The notes under the pieces: generated by a model | What the model saw: the letters and a program-made list of their open reading frames with translations, nothing else | The model's database searches: none | What the model was told of the DNA's origin: nothing | Shown here: piece after piece, positions 20,843-32,263 of the stretch | How positions within the stretch are numbered: the first letter of the stretch is position 1 | How the letters are laid out: every line of letters starts with the position of its first letter | From: Castanea sativa | Taxonomy: Eukaryota > Streptophyta > Magnoliopsida > Fagales > Fagaceae | Direction of reading: 5' to 3' | Length of the DNA stretch: 64,000 nt | NCBI RefSeq assembly: GCF_040712315.1 | Contig: NC_134020.1 | Location: 49,337,751-49,401,750 of the forward strand | Translations under genes and position numbers: made by a program

Positions 20843-22162
20843 GGTGGGATGCACGGACGCGGCACCGGAATTAAACAGTGGAATTAAATTGTGTTTATCC
20901 ATAAAATATATAATTGACTAATTAATTGTGTTTATGTATGAGATGTGGGATTCAATGATAGAGAAGGTGAAAGCAGTAATATATCGGCACGAAGGCTTGG
21001 AAGATGATCAGCATAGCTCATTTTGGAGTGTGGTGTATGATATACTCATTGATTGATGGACTAAAAATTGTACACCACTACATTGCTTGGCTCATTCCTT
21101 AAATCCTAAGTAAGTACATTTATTTTTTATTTTCTTTAGTTCCCCCTTCTAGTAAAACACACCTTTCATTTATATTTGTTTTTTAATCTTTAACTCTAGG
21201 TATTACTCCATTGAATGGCTTTCGGAGAATCCAAAACGCATTGCTCCACATCGAGATTATGAAATTTCTATGGAAAGGAGCAAGTGTTTGGATCGATACT
21301 TTGAAGATGAGAATGAATTAAGTGTGGTGAAGTTTGAGTTTACAGCATTTTCAGGAGGGAGGTTTCCTTCACCAGCTGCCTTGACAGATAGGTGGGTCTT
21401 ACAACCTTTGGTTTGGTGGCAATACCATGACACCGCATTTCCAACTCTTCAAACCCTTGCCTTTAAACTTCTTGGACAACCTTGTTCATCCTCATGTGCT
21501 GAGAGGAATTGGAGCACATACAAATTCATTCATTCCTTAAAAAGAAACAAAATGGCTCCTGCACGTGCTGATGATTTGGTATATGTGCATTCTAACCTTC
21601 GACTCTTGTTAAGGCGCAATGAGGAGTACATACATACAGCAACAAAGATGTGGGAAATTGGAGGAGACTCTTGGAATGAGAGCGACATACATGGAGGAGC
21701 TAGGATTCTTGAAAGTGCAACCCTTACACTTGATGAGCCAGAGTTGGAGGCCATAGTTATTGGGAATGCTAGCACTAGTGCTACTACTAGTGAAAGTGAA
21801 GTTTGAAGTGAAGCTATTGATCTTGATGATGAAGATGTTGGTGTTTGATTGTCTTGTTGATTGTCTTTTATTTAGTTTTAGTTTCAAACTTATGAGTTGT
21901 ATTCTAATTTCTGAACATCATGGAATGTTTTAGTTTCAATCTTGTGGGTTGTATTTAATTTCTGAACATCATGTTTTAGTTATTATCTACTATTGCTCTT
22001 AAATTTGGTATATGTTTATATAATGTGAAAAAATATGCTTAGTAATATATTAAAAATATAAATAAAAATATTTTTAATAATTTTTTAATTGCCGAGTCCC
22101 GCCGCACCTGCACCCACCTTTTTCAAAAATTGCCGAGTCCCGCACCGCACCCGTGCTTCATA
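20843..22162 (+). mobile_element. hAT transposon relic (about 1.3 kb)
   Basis: The left end (GATGCACGGACGCGGCACCGG, 20849 on) and the inverted right end (GAAGCACGGGTGCGGTGCGGG) share a degenerate terminal repeat. Flanks are AATTAAAC (20835-20842) and GATTAAAC (22163-22170), seven of eight bases alike, fitting the 8-bp hAT duplication. Subterminal TTGCCGAGTCCCGC repeats occur at the right end (22091 and 22129). Inside is a C-terminal transposase fragment. Exact left end uncertain. Confidence 0.65.
20941..21806 (+). pseudogene. hAT transposase C-terminal fragment (hATC dimerisation region)
   Basis: Reads VKAVIYRHEGLEDDQHSSFW, VVYDILID, an in-frame TGA (about 21054-21056), then WTKNCTPLHCLAHSLNP. 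An intron fits GTAAGTAC at 21109 to CTCTAG at 21200, joining NPK to YYSIEWLSENPKRIAPHRD. The frame then runs open to 21806 and holds the dimerisation region: VWWQYHDTAFPTLQTLAFKL, SSSCAERNWSTYKFIHSLKR, DDLVYVHSNLRLLLRR. The N-terminal zinc finger and most of the catalytic core are missing. The TGA stands where Arg would fit, consistent with CGA to TGA decay. Confidence 0.85.
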
Positions 22163-22170
22163 GATTAAAC

Positions 22171-23829
22171 CTAACTGGTCAATCAATTATTATTTGGTAG
22201 AAAATCGTTCTAGGATCTAAAGGTGTTTGTTTTTCAATATCTGATTTTGTATCAATTTTAATGTATGGAGGGAGAAATAAGATGGCCTAGAAGTGAATTT
22301 TGTTGCTCCAACTAATCAAAATATGATTGATGATTGAAATGATACTAAGTTCAGGATCTTCTCTATTTTACTTAAAATGAAGATAATCTATTTTACCCTT
22401 AGATTTTTATTTTTATTTTTAAATTTAGTAGTACACATTAGAGTGAGCCGAACAATATGTGCTCTTGCCAATTGATGTAGAAAAAACAATATAGACCTTT
22501 CTCGAACTAAGATTCCATAAGAAGTTGTAAGAAATTTGAAAAGTAGAAAAGATCTAGTTAAAATCATTAGCGTTAATAACATATAATTGATTTGAAATTG
22601 GTGATTTGAAAGGAATCATTGTAGAGATCAAAACTTATTGCCTTTAAATTTTCCTTTGTTTAGACTTCCATTTGGTTAAATTTTCTATTTATGTTCATTT
22701 TTCCCTTTTTTTTTTCCAATGGGGAATTTAGAATAAAGTCTCATTTGTTCTTGAACGTTTCCCAAAGTCCATATGATCAAATTTTGTAACTTTTAATGAT
22801 TTCTCCTATTTTCCAGGCTAATTTTGTGCTTAACATGAATTAGAGTTTTCTTGATCTAATTTTGTGGATTCAAACATCATTTTCTTGACAAACGTATTCT
22901 GTTCTTTTGGCTTTTGCAAGCACCACCAGCACATACATGATAAGAAAAATTTTCTAGCAAGACAATTGGTCTTGGAGATGAAGAATGATAAGAACAAAAC
23001 TAAGTTGATTGCTTTAAATATGAAGGAGTCTCTGACAAAAACATTGCTTCAGGTAATGAAACCAAAATTGGTATCAAGCTTTATGAGGAATTCTAGTAGG
23101 AGGACTCCTAACCAAAATGAAGAAAGGAAATGTGGGATAAGTTATAAAAAAGAAATGCAGGGTAGGTATTGTATACGATGATGAAAACCCAATTTTAAAA
23201 ACTTTATCAATTAAGCTAATTAGAATCCCAATTAATTAAGAGCTTGGAGTGAGAATTGATAAGCCTTCCTAGTTGGGATGAAAATTTGTTTTGAATGTCT
23301 CTGTTTGTGTTTGAGTGAATATTTTCATGGTTGAAGAGGTTCTGGATGAAATACACATCAGAATCTGAACCATATAACTTGACTGTTGACACAAAAGCCA
23401 CAGGGATAATTACTGAAAGCTAAATACTAGTAAATTTTTTTTAGGATGAAATTATGAATTAGACAAAGGAAACAAGAAACAAGCTCTTGAGGGTCAAAAC
23501 AAATTACAAGGGTGGGTAACATCTAAAAGGCCAATACAAACCAAGAAAAAACCAAAATAAATTGATAAACACAGTTCTTTTTTTTTTTTTTTTGATGGGA
23601 CACATAGTTCTTTTTCAATACGCCATGATGTACGGGTGATTTCACAACCCCTTTTCGATTCGACAATGACTTTTGCACTGTCAATTCATAATGGCCCAAT
23701 GGGCACTAAGTTCTATTATTTACTCTACCATTGAATTATTGATCCACCATGAACCTTGCACATTTTCAATGTGCATTAACATCCTAATTTATATCTATAT
23801 ATATTTAAAAGTTGAAGTGTTATAATTAA
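22171..23829. other. AT-rich spacer, no gene seen
   Basis: Several short open frames exist (for instance 22864-23181) but none resembles a known protein or shows a gene structure. A poly-T run lies at 23578-23594. Confidence 0.65.
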
Positions 23830-24020
23830 TATTGTTACACGGATGTTGTGGTCTTCAAGAGCACTAAGTCGGTTGGTATTGGGGTCATTGTACGTGATCA
23901 CGTGGGTGACGTGCTTGCTGCTTTGAGCACGCAACTTCCGCTGCCACTGGGTCCACTTGAAGTTGAAACCAAAGCAATGGACGTGGCCATCTCTTTCGTG
24001 AAGGACATTGGCTTACATTA

Positions 24021-24231
24021 GAGCAAACACATCAGCTCATGTAGAAATTTCTTCTATTTTACACAAAAAACCTCATTTTAAAATTTTACACATTCATTTT
24101 TACAAATTACCCACATCAGTTCATCTATCCTACTCCCTCTATTAATTAAATAATAATTTCCTCACTTTTTTTATTAATTCTCTCAACTACCTACGCGCCT
24201 CTTCATTTCTTCTCTTCTTCAGTTCTGATTA

Positions 24232-24269
<38 letters not shown>

Positions 24270-24906
24270 ATTTCTTCTCTTCATTTCTCTCTCTCTCACT
24301 CTCTCTCTACCCAGATCAACGCTCCGAGCACGATCTGAGCTCCGATACAGTGCTCCGAGCACGATCCGAGCTCCGATCTAGTGCTCCAAGCTCCGATCTA
24401 GTGCTCCGAGCACGATCCAGTCGCTTCGAGCACGATCCGAGCTCCGATCCAGTCGCTCCGAGCACGATCCGATCTCTGATCCGCTTCGATCCAGTCGCTC
24501 CGAGCACCGATCCACTCCGATACGCTCCGATCCAGTCGCTCCGAGCACCGATCCGAGTTCCGATCCACTCCGATCCAAGCTCCGACCGCTCCGATCAAGC
24601 GCCGATCTGTATTTGTGTATCTATGTTTTTTTTTTTTTTGAGCAAGTGTCTGTGTTGAGTTTTAGTTGGGTTGGTTGAGAACGGAAAGGAGAAAGAAAAA
24701 AAAGGAGCGAACGAAAATGATAAAATAATGGTATAAACGAGCTACAGTAACCGTGTAAATTTACACGTTACTGTAGCTCGGGGATGGGTTTACAAAATTT
24801 TAGACATTTTAAAACCCACTGATGTGGGTGTTTTTTTGCTCAAAATGTGTAAAATTGATAGTTATGTTTACTTTAGAAACTTTTACATCCACTGATGTGG
24901 ATGCTC
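24021..24906. mobile_element. Harbinger-like non-autonomous element (886 bp)
   Basis: Ends GAGCAAACACATCAG and (reverse complement of the right end) GAGCATCCACATCAG, with TTA on both sides (24018-24020 and 24907-24909). It splits the RNase H fragment. Inside are a (TC)n run, a CG-rich minisatellite, and a 43-bp near-perfect palindrome (24738-24780; CGAGCTACAGTAAC arms). Several overlapping open frames in the minisatellite are artefacts of its repeat. Confidence 0.7.
24236..24600. repeat. (TC)n microsatellite and GATCCG-rich minisatellite
   Basis: (TC)n at about 24236-24267 is followed from 24316 by variable 30-40 bp units built from GCTCCGAGCACGATCCGAGC and CTCCGATCCAGTCG. The composition (high GC, dense CpG and GATC) differs sharply from the AT-rich surroundings. 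Confidence 0.8.
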
Positions 24907-25202
24907 TTAGGTCACTTTTGAGTACCCATTAGTATTGAAAATATCATCTCAGGTATCCATAACAAGCTACAGCACTTCAGGCAACACCAAATGCTGCAGG
25001 TCAAGAGACAAGGAAACGCACTAGCTCACCATGCCAAAGGACTTGATAACTTTGTAACTTAGATAGAAGAAACTCTATCTTTTATTGAATCCGCAGTGAT
25101 TCAAAATGCTCTGTTATTTTCTCATCTATATCTATATATTACTAAAAGCTAAAGCGTAGCATTTAATGCTGCTGCTGCTCTCATGTTGTGCCACATGAGC
25201 TA

Positions 25203-25993
25203 TAGGGATGGAAATGGGGCGGGGTGGGGCCGAAGGATGGGATCTTTGCCCCCGCCCTGTATAGATTTTTTTTGCCCTATCTCCGCCCCGCCCCGCCCCG
25301 CCCCGCATGACAAGGAAAATTTCTTGCCCCATCCCCGCCCCTTAAGGCCCCGCGAAGCCCCGCCCTACACCGTAAAACTTTATTTCTTGTTAATTTTCCC
25401 TATAATTATTATCATTTTTTCAAATAAAATGACATGTTTCAATAATAAAAATATACTTGAAATTATAAATAAATTTATCTTATCAAATCAAACTAATTTT
25501 TAGCAAAAACTAAATAATATTATCTAAATGTTTAACAAGACAATGTCACAACAAAAATCTCATAGTATGACACAAAAATCTCATATTATGTTAATGATGA
25601 AAAGTAAGTTCAGAAAGACATAGGAATCATGAATGAAAATACAAAAAAAAAAAAAAAAGAGTTAAAATTGGTACCTTGTTTCCAACTTTGCTTAAGAGAA
25701 AAGAGAGGTAGAACCATATTAGGTAGAATAAAATAAGCTGATGATATTTTTGTTTAAATAGTAGGATTTTAGAGTATGAAAAAATTACAACTTAATCCTT
25801 ATTATCGCGGGATGGGGCGGGGCGGGGTGGGATGGGTCTAAAAAGGGTAAACCCATCCCCGCCCTACCCCGTGGTGCGGGTCTAAAATCTCGCCCTATCC
25901 CCGCCCCATCACCTTTGCGGGGCAGGGAAAACCCGCACGGGACGAAGCGGGGAGGGGCGGGTCAAGCGGGGCGGGGAAAAATTGTCATCCCTA
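25203..25993. mobile_element. non-autonomous hAT element with GC-rich arms (791 bp)
   Basis: Flanked by the perfect 8-bp duplication ATGAGCTA (25195-25202 and 25994-26001). Ends are TAGGGATG at the left and CATCCCTA at the right. Both arms are packed with GGGGC/GCCCC units (25215-25370 and 25805-25979), inverted with respect to each other, while the middle is AT-rich. No transposase is encoded. Confidence 0.88.
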
Positions 25994-26085
25994 ATGAGCT
26001 ACCATGTCATTTTTTTTAATATAATTTGTTCTACAATTTTAAAATGGTTTTTACAAATTTCGGCCCTATAAATCACAGCCCTATA

Positions 26086-26234
26086 AATGCAGCCCACTAC
26101 TTATTTATTTACTTCCACTATCACCCTATAATAAATCCAGCCCACTATTTATTTATTTACTTCCACTATCACCCTATAATAAATATATATAATTAATCCA
26201 GCCCACCTCTTATTTATTTAGTTCCACTATCAAG
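26086..26234 (+). repeat. three imperfect tandem copies of a ~50-60 bp unit
   Basis: The unit reads CAGCCCACTATTTATTTATT then TACTTCCACTATCACCCTA; copies start near 26090, 26138 and 26199. Confidence 0.75.
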
Positions 26235-26607
26235 CTCAACCCAAAGCCTTTTCAGTTCAGCTTAAAGAAAAAAAAATAAAAAATAAAAAACATTGAAGCC
26301 TTCAGGTTTTGTATGAGAAAACAGAGAGTTTGAAAACTACCCACCTTCCTACTCTACCATTTAGTAGTAATGGCTGCTTATCTAATTTCCTTCCTTTCTG
26401 TCTTCTTTTCCACACGGTGTATAAATACTGACAGAACTTGCCTACTTTGGTTGAGGTATCTCTACATCTTAATTCTTTTTTGCCCCATTATTTTGCTTTA
26501 TGGTTTTTGTTTCCCTTATTAAATTTTGTTATAATTCTATGTGATTCCAACTACTTAGTGTGACTCTGATTTCTTAGCATAGTGCTGTGGTGTTTGCTTC
26601 CACTGTC

Positions 26608-27223
26608 TACTTCAATATCATGATTGTATAACATGAATTGGGTTTTAGAACCAAAGCAAATTGTTTTCTTGGTGTTTCAATTTTCTGCAGTAATTTTTCT
26701 GCATAATTGTGTTTATCGTGGTCTTTGGTTTAGACTTGGTTTGATATTCATGGTTTTAATTTTAAGTCACTGTGCAAGTGTTTTTATTTTGTGCTAAGAT
26801 TGTGTTTTTTAATTGAGATTTATAAGGCTGCTATGGTGTGGTTGATTGTTTACTGCATCTTTTTTAGGGTGTTGAATTTTTGATTGCAGGGTTTTTTTAA
26901 TTAGATCTCTACCTCTTTTGGGTCTGTTCATTTTGAGTTTTTTGATTGCTGGGTTTTTAATTCTATTTGCTTATGCTGTTTTTCAACAATTGATATTAGA
27001 GCGTACTTCAATATCATGATTGTATAACATGGATTGGGTTTTAGAATCAAAGCAAATTGTTTTCTTGGTGTTTCAATTTTTGCAATAATTTTTCTGCATA
27101 ATTGTGTTTATCATGGTCTTTGGTTTAGACATGGTTTGATATTCATGGTTTCAATTTTAAGTCACTGTGCAAGTGTTTTATTTTGTGCTAAGATTGTGTT
27201 TTTTAGTCGAGATTTATAAGGCC
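26608..27223 (+). repeat. direct duplication of ~220 bp, offset 396 bp
   Basis: 26608-26829 and 27004-27223 both start TACTTCAATATCATGATTGT and end GAGATTTATAAGGC, with only scattered differences. Neither copy has coding features that I trust. Confidence 0.85.
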
Positions 27224-28238
27224 TAAATCTCTCTCCCCACCTAAGATGTATTAGTTTCAACTTCCCATTAAATATGTAATTAACTTGAAATATTGCTGGA
27301 AAGTTGATGCATCACATTAAAATACGTCTTTCAAGAAGAGCAAAACATTATAGTAAACATTTTATGCATCCTATGAATCTGGGTGGTTCTTACTTGCAAG
27401 TTTCAACTAACCATTAAATATGTAATTAATTTGAAAGACATATTGTAAAATGTTTTGCTCTTATTTAGTTAATTACATACATCAAAAAAATTAGTTCTTT
27501 AGTTCAAATTAGTTAAAAAATTTGTTCTTTAATTCAAATTAATTTAAAAAAAATAGAAAGTAGAGCAAATTAGTTCTTTAGTTCAAACATTATATAAATT
27601 ACGTCTTTAGTTCTTTTTTGAGCAATACGTCTTCCACATATTTTCAATACGTCTTTCCCATTTAATATCTGAAGTTGAAAGTATGTAATTAATTTATGAA
27701 AAAATATTTTTAATTAATTTTATAGATCTATTTCATGTGAGAATGATATATTTTTAATGGCAATTTTTTAATGAAATTGGAAGGAAGACCTAAATTGCAA
27801 GCAATTTCTTATTTGCAGTATCTCGATAGGGGATATGTAACTTTTAAATTTGACAATTTTTAGACTACCACTGCATACTGTTCAATCAGAGGCATTTGTA
27901 AAAATGTTCATGCCCAAGCCAATGATAATTGAATGATTACTCTTTACGTTACTCTGATCAAATAAGCTGCATTTACTCAAGAACTTCTCCACTATTAGAT
28001 TTGGCACATGTATTTATGGTTTCTGTTTCCCTCATTGGGTTTCCATAGTACTTTTTCTGTGTCTTTTTATTTTTATACTTTTCTTGGGAATTATAAACAA
28101 TTGAAAAGTTGTTTAACATTTCAAATGATCAAACGGCAATGAAACTTGATAACAGTAACAATAAGCTGTCAACAATTACAAACTTACCATTATTTGCAAA
28201 ATCAAACATTGTGTTTTAATCCACAAACTGTGTTTTAG

Positions 28239-28752
28239 GAACCACCGCAAAAGGATGAAATCAAGAAAAGTCTAGAATAGATTTCTAACAACAAAACATT
28301 TGAAGTTATTGATACAAAACTATCCCCACACACAAATAATGATCCAAGTGATCCACCCACAAATAATGCTGATACCACAACAGTAAGCTTTCTACTGCTA
28401 TATTTATTTGCAAATTCATTCAAAAAAAAAAAAATCTACAATATAATTTAATAAACATACTTTGGTGTAGGAAACATTGGAGAATTATGAAATCAAGAAA
28501 AAAGCAGATCAAACTTCAGACAAAAACACATTTCAAGTTCTTGATACAAAACCATTAATAAACGCAAATAATGATGCAAGTGGATCAAAACAAGAAGACA
28601 ATGATGATGCCATCCCATCAATGAGTTCTGCCTCTAATGTTGAAGATGTGGAACCAAATGATGATAACATGTTCCTTCAAGATCTAATCAATCATCGAAA
28701 AGCTACAAAACAAAAGTCATCAAAGAAGAAGAAGCTTCAAAGACACAAATGA
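28239..28752 (+). pseudogene. two homologous exons of an unidentified Helitron-borne gene
   Basis: A first exon-like segment (28239-28380) reads EPPQKDEIKKSLE, a stop, NNKTFEVIDTKL, NNDPSDPPTNN, then a donor GTAAGC. A second (28471-28752) starts after TTGGTGTAG and reads ETLENYEIKKKADQ, KNTFQVLDTKPLINANNDAS, ending in a basic tail (QKSSKKKKLQRHK) and a stop. The two share EIKK, NTF-V-DTK and NND, so they arose by exon duplication. I do not recognise the protein. The acidic-then-basic tail could be the end of a Helitron-associated replication protein, but that is a guess. Confidence 0.4.
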
Positions 28753-29317
28753 TATTGGAAATTTATATTTTCCTGCCTATATGAGCTTATTTCAGAGTTG
28801 TATTATTTCTTCATATTGTGTCTAAAAAATCAAATCAAATCAAATACTTTCCTTCATTAATAATAAAAGCTTTTTGGAAAATCAAATTGTTATCCAATTA
28901 AGCATTAGCGCTGATAAAATCAATACCAGCCAGCAACTATAGCTACTTCTATTTCATAAAATATACTCATTTAAGTTTAATTACAAACTTCATTATTTGA
29001 CAATCAAAACATCATCTTATAATTTAACATCTAAATTAAACCACATCCTCCAAATCTATTAAAATATATATCTTTTTTTCTCTCATCTTTTAATTTTTTT
29101 AAAAAACGTGTTAAAATACAAAAAATGTTGTATTTTTAAAAAAAATTAAATCTAATTCATTTAGGTGGATTTCATTTGATTGAGGAACCTAAATATACTA
29201 CCACCAATTCCTATGCCAAAATCTTACCCATTACCACACATATACTGCTTTCAATAATTGATTCATTAGTAATTTTTAATATCAAATTCTATAATTGAAT
29301 GTCATTAGAAAAATAAA

Positions 29318-30446
29318 GGCGAAAACTACATTTTCGTCTCTACATTTTCACTCGATTTTCACTTTGGTCCCTAACTTTTATTTGCACCGCTTTTAGCTCC
29401 TATCCTGAAAAACGCTTCTTGTTTTTGTCTCTGCCGTTACATCAGAGACGGAAAATGCACACGTGGCAAACGGAGTGCACTGTTGGCACACTAAAAGCTG
29501 ACGTGACCATTAAAATAATAATAAAAATTGTTATTTGGCATTAAAAAATGCCATGTCAGCATCTAAATTAAAAAAAAATTAAAAACAGAATTAAAAACCA
29601 AAAATCACATGAATTGAGATCTAAGTGTGTCTTGAACAAGAACAACAAGAACACAAACTCAGATCTAAGAATACAAACCCAAAAATTATTAAAAAAAAAA
29701 AAAAAAAAAACTCCAAAACTAATTTTCGTTTTCTTTTGCTTTTCTCAGGAACCAAAAAAAGATCCTCCGATCAACAACAAAACCAGATCTGTGCTTTGAT
29801 CCGATCTCGCTCCACAGGTTCGTTTCTCTCTTCTCTTTCTCCCTTTTCCATTTCATTTTCCTGTACAGAGTTTCACAGATCTGCATGTGCCATTCTTTTT
29901 CCATTTTCAATAGCTGAACCCCTTAACTCTGCATTGTTTTCTATATCTGTTATGATCTATTTATGAAAATGAATTCTTTTACATGTTGTTAGCAATGATT
30001 ATGTATATGGATCTGTAATTCTTGTTTTTTTTTGCATTCTTCTTTGTGTAGCCTTGTAGCTATAACTCACACATAGATCCACCATCACTGTTTCTAAGAT
30101 CTGGGTCTTTTTAGTTTCGCAATGGCTTTATCAAAGCCATTCTTGAAATTAATGGGTTTTCGTGTGTTTGGTTATTCTCTTTGCACATACTACTTGCAAT
30201 GCATTTTACCTTCCTGGAAGCTATATGCACACTTATTCACCTCGGGAACCCATATTTGCCAAAGTCAATTCCTTGACTTCCATCGAAACCGAGCTTCCTT
30301 TTAGCTACTATAGTCTCCCTTACTGCCAACCCCTTGAGGGTATCAAGAAAAATGCTGAGAATCTCGGCGAGCTCCTCATGGGAGATCAGATCGATAACTC
30401 CCCATACCGTTTCCGAATGAATGTTAATGAAACAGTTTTGGGGTTC

Positions 30447-30477
<31 letters not shown>

Positions 30478-30844
30478 CTGGGTTTATGTTCTTAGATCTG
30501 AGTTTGTGTTGTTGTTGTTCTTGTTCAAAACATACTTATATCACAATTCATGTGATTTTTGGTTTTTAATTCTGTTTTTAATTTTTTTTTTTAATTTAGA
30601 TGCGAACGTGGCATTTTTTAATGTCAAATAACATTTTTTATTATTATTTTAATAGTCACGTCAGCTTTTAGTATGCCAACAGTTCACTTTGTTTGCCACG
30701 TGTGCATTTTCCGTCTCTAACGTAACAGCAGGGACAAAAACGAGACACGTTTTTCAGGATAGGGACTAAAAGCGGTGCAAATAAAAGTTAGGGACTAAAG
30801 TAGGAATCACATGAAAATGTAGGGACGAAAATGTAGTTTTTGCC
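29318..30844. mobile_element. Pack-MULE (1.5 kb) carrying an EMP70/TM9SF gene piece
   Basis: Perfect 9-bp target duplication AAAAATAAA (29309-29317 and 30845-30853). Long terminal inverted repeats of roughly 380 bp: left end GGCGAAAACTACATTTTCGT, right end inverted GGCAAAAACTACATTTTCGT. Inner parts match too, such as GGGACTAAAAGCGGTGCAAA against its complement and the TAAGTGTGTCTTGAACAAG segment. The unique centre (about 29740-30445) is a host gene fragment, not transposase. The duplication size, long arms and captured gene define a Mutator-like Pack-MULE. Confidence 0.88.
29740..30445 (+). pseudogene. captured 5' end of an EMP70/TM9SF (transmembrane nine) gene
   Basis: From 30204 the sequence encodes FYLPGSYMHTYSPREPIFAK, VNSLTSIETELPFSYYSLPY, CQPLEGIKKNAENLGELLMG, DQIDNSPYRFRMNVNETV. 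This is the lumenal N-terminal domain of plant endomembrane protein 70 (TMN), an integral Golgi/endosome protein of about 640 residues. Only about the first 90 residues are present; no membrane span of the nine remains. The ATG at 30122 (MALSKPFLKLMGFRVFG) is in a different frame from FYLPGS, so a frameshift lies in the signal-peptide region. Upstream sequence looks like its 5' UTR with an intron (CCACAG|GTTCG to TGTGTAG). The frame ends in a poly-T tract at the right arm. Confidence 0.85.
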
Positions 30845-32263
30845 AAAAATAAAAAGACTTCTTTATGTTGCTCAATAGTGCTGTAACTTAACAGCCAAAA
30901 ACAATATTTTATTTTACCTTTAAACATAATTTACAAATTTTTATTGCAAACTCTTCAACATCCTCTATTTTCGATTATCTAATAAATCAGTTCATGAAAG
31001 TATATTACCTTTCCATTTATTTCAAAACTTACACCATCCTAGTCTGAATCAAACATGAAGCTTTCAAATCATTTGCCTCTCACAACCAAATACTTCAATT
31101 ATTTATGACAATTTCCCATTTTAAAAAATATAATGAACCTATCATCTCTTCTCCATAATATTCTAATATTCTTACAATTAAAATCATACAAATATTTTAT
31201 TGTTATCAACTAAAATTATTTAAAAAATCTATATTACTTCATCCTGTTTAAACATAATTTATATGAATCTATTAAAAATGGTGGCAAGTATATCTTTCAT
31301 TGTAAAAAGGCAAAAGTTGAAGAGGATGAAGATTGAACAATTCAAACGACTCCGACACTAATGAACATCTCTCACACGCTACTTTAAAGTCTGTCTTCAA
31401 GTAGCCACGTGTTTATGTTATTACACCATATCATGGGACAAGATATAAATCTAAAAAACAAACTCACAATCACCAAAATTAATAACTTTGTCTTAAGTAA
31501 CTGATGTGGATATTAATCAATTTGCAGCTATTTACATGTATTTTATAATACATTTTTTGGGTCCCTGATGTATAGATGTTGTCATTGGAACATTATAGGT
31601 TGTGCTATTTAGCATAAACAGATTATTAGGATAGGAAACATATGTTAGTGTCTTTTGTCCTGTTCTGTAGAGATTTCTTTTCCCTATATTTGTTTGTTTG
31701 AATGCCTCTCTTTCAGTTACTTTTGCCAAAATTCAATACTTGCTCATCAATAGATATCCAACGGTTGTAAGTGAACTTTTGTTGCTTGCTATTCTCCTTA
31801 TTCAAACAGTCAAGAAAATGAATAAACTTCTCCCCTTCTCTACTTTGATTTAAAGAATAGAAAATCAACTCGCTGGTGGCAGGGTAATACTTTCTTAATT
31901 ACTTCATGATTTGCCTAAATGAAGCTTCACATTTCTTCCAATTGGGAAGTAGTTGCTTTGTCATAATGGTATGAGCATACTATACTTTTTCAGACGGTAA
32001 TTTCACTTGGTTTTTTTTTTTTCCCTAAATTTTTAGTATTATATTACATATACAAATTTTAGAAGTCATAATTTTTCTGGAATGAAATTTAACTTTTTAA
32101 ATATGGATATACAAAATAAATTGAACTTGAACCAAATTGTAGGCATGAAAAGTATGTTTAAAGGAAAATAATTGTTTCTCAATTTTATAATATAGTATTA
32201 AAATATTTATTTTTTTAGCACATTAATTTCTTAATATGTGTTCTTTGTTTAAAAAAAAAACAG

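Larger units (their letters stand above)
23835..25109 (+). pseudogene. LINE-type RNase H domain fragment, split by a transposon
   Basis: 5' part (to about 24015): VVFKSTKSVGIGVIVRDHVG, DVLAALSTQLPLPLGPLEVE, TKAMDVAISFVKDIGLH, then a stop. 3' part (after the insertion, 24930-25109): ISGIHNKLQHFRQHQMLQVK, RQGNALAHHAKGLDNFVT, a stop, IEETLSFIESAVIQNA. Together these match the plant RVT_3/RNase H-like domain found at the C-terminus of LINE-derived polyproteins. The middle part with EGDS is missing or garbled. It is a relic. Confidence 0.75.

Noticed and set aside
22864..23181. 105-codon plus-strand open frame
   Set aside because: Low-complexity Lys-rich sequence in an AT-rich spacer, with no similarity and no gene context.
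24316..24658. Overlapping open frames on both strands rich in Arg, Ser and Asp
   Set aside because: They come from the GATCCG minisatellite; long frames on both strands are expected from such a repeat.
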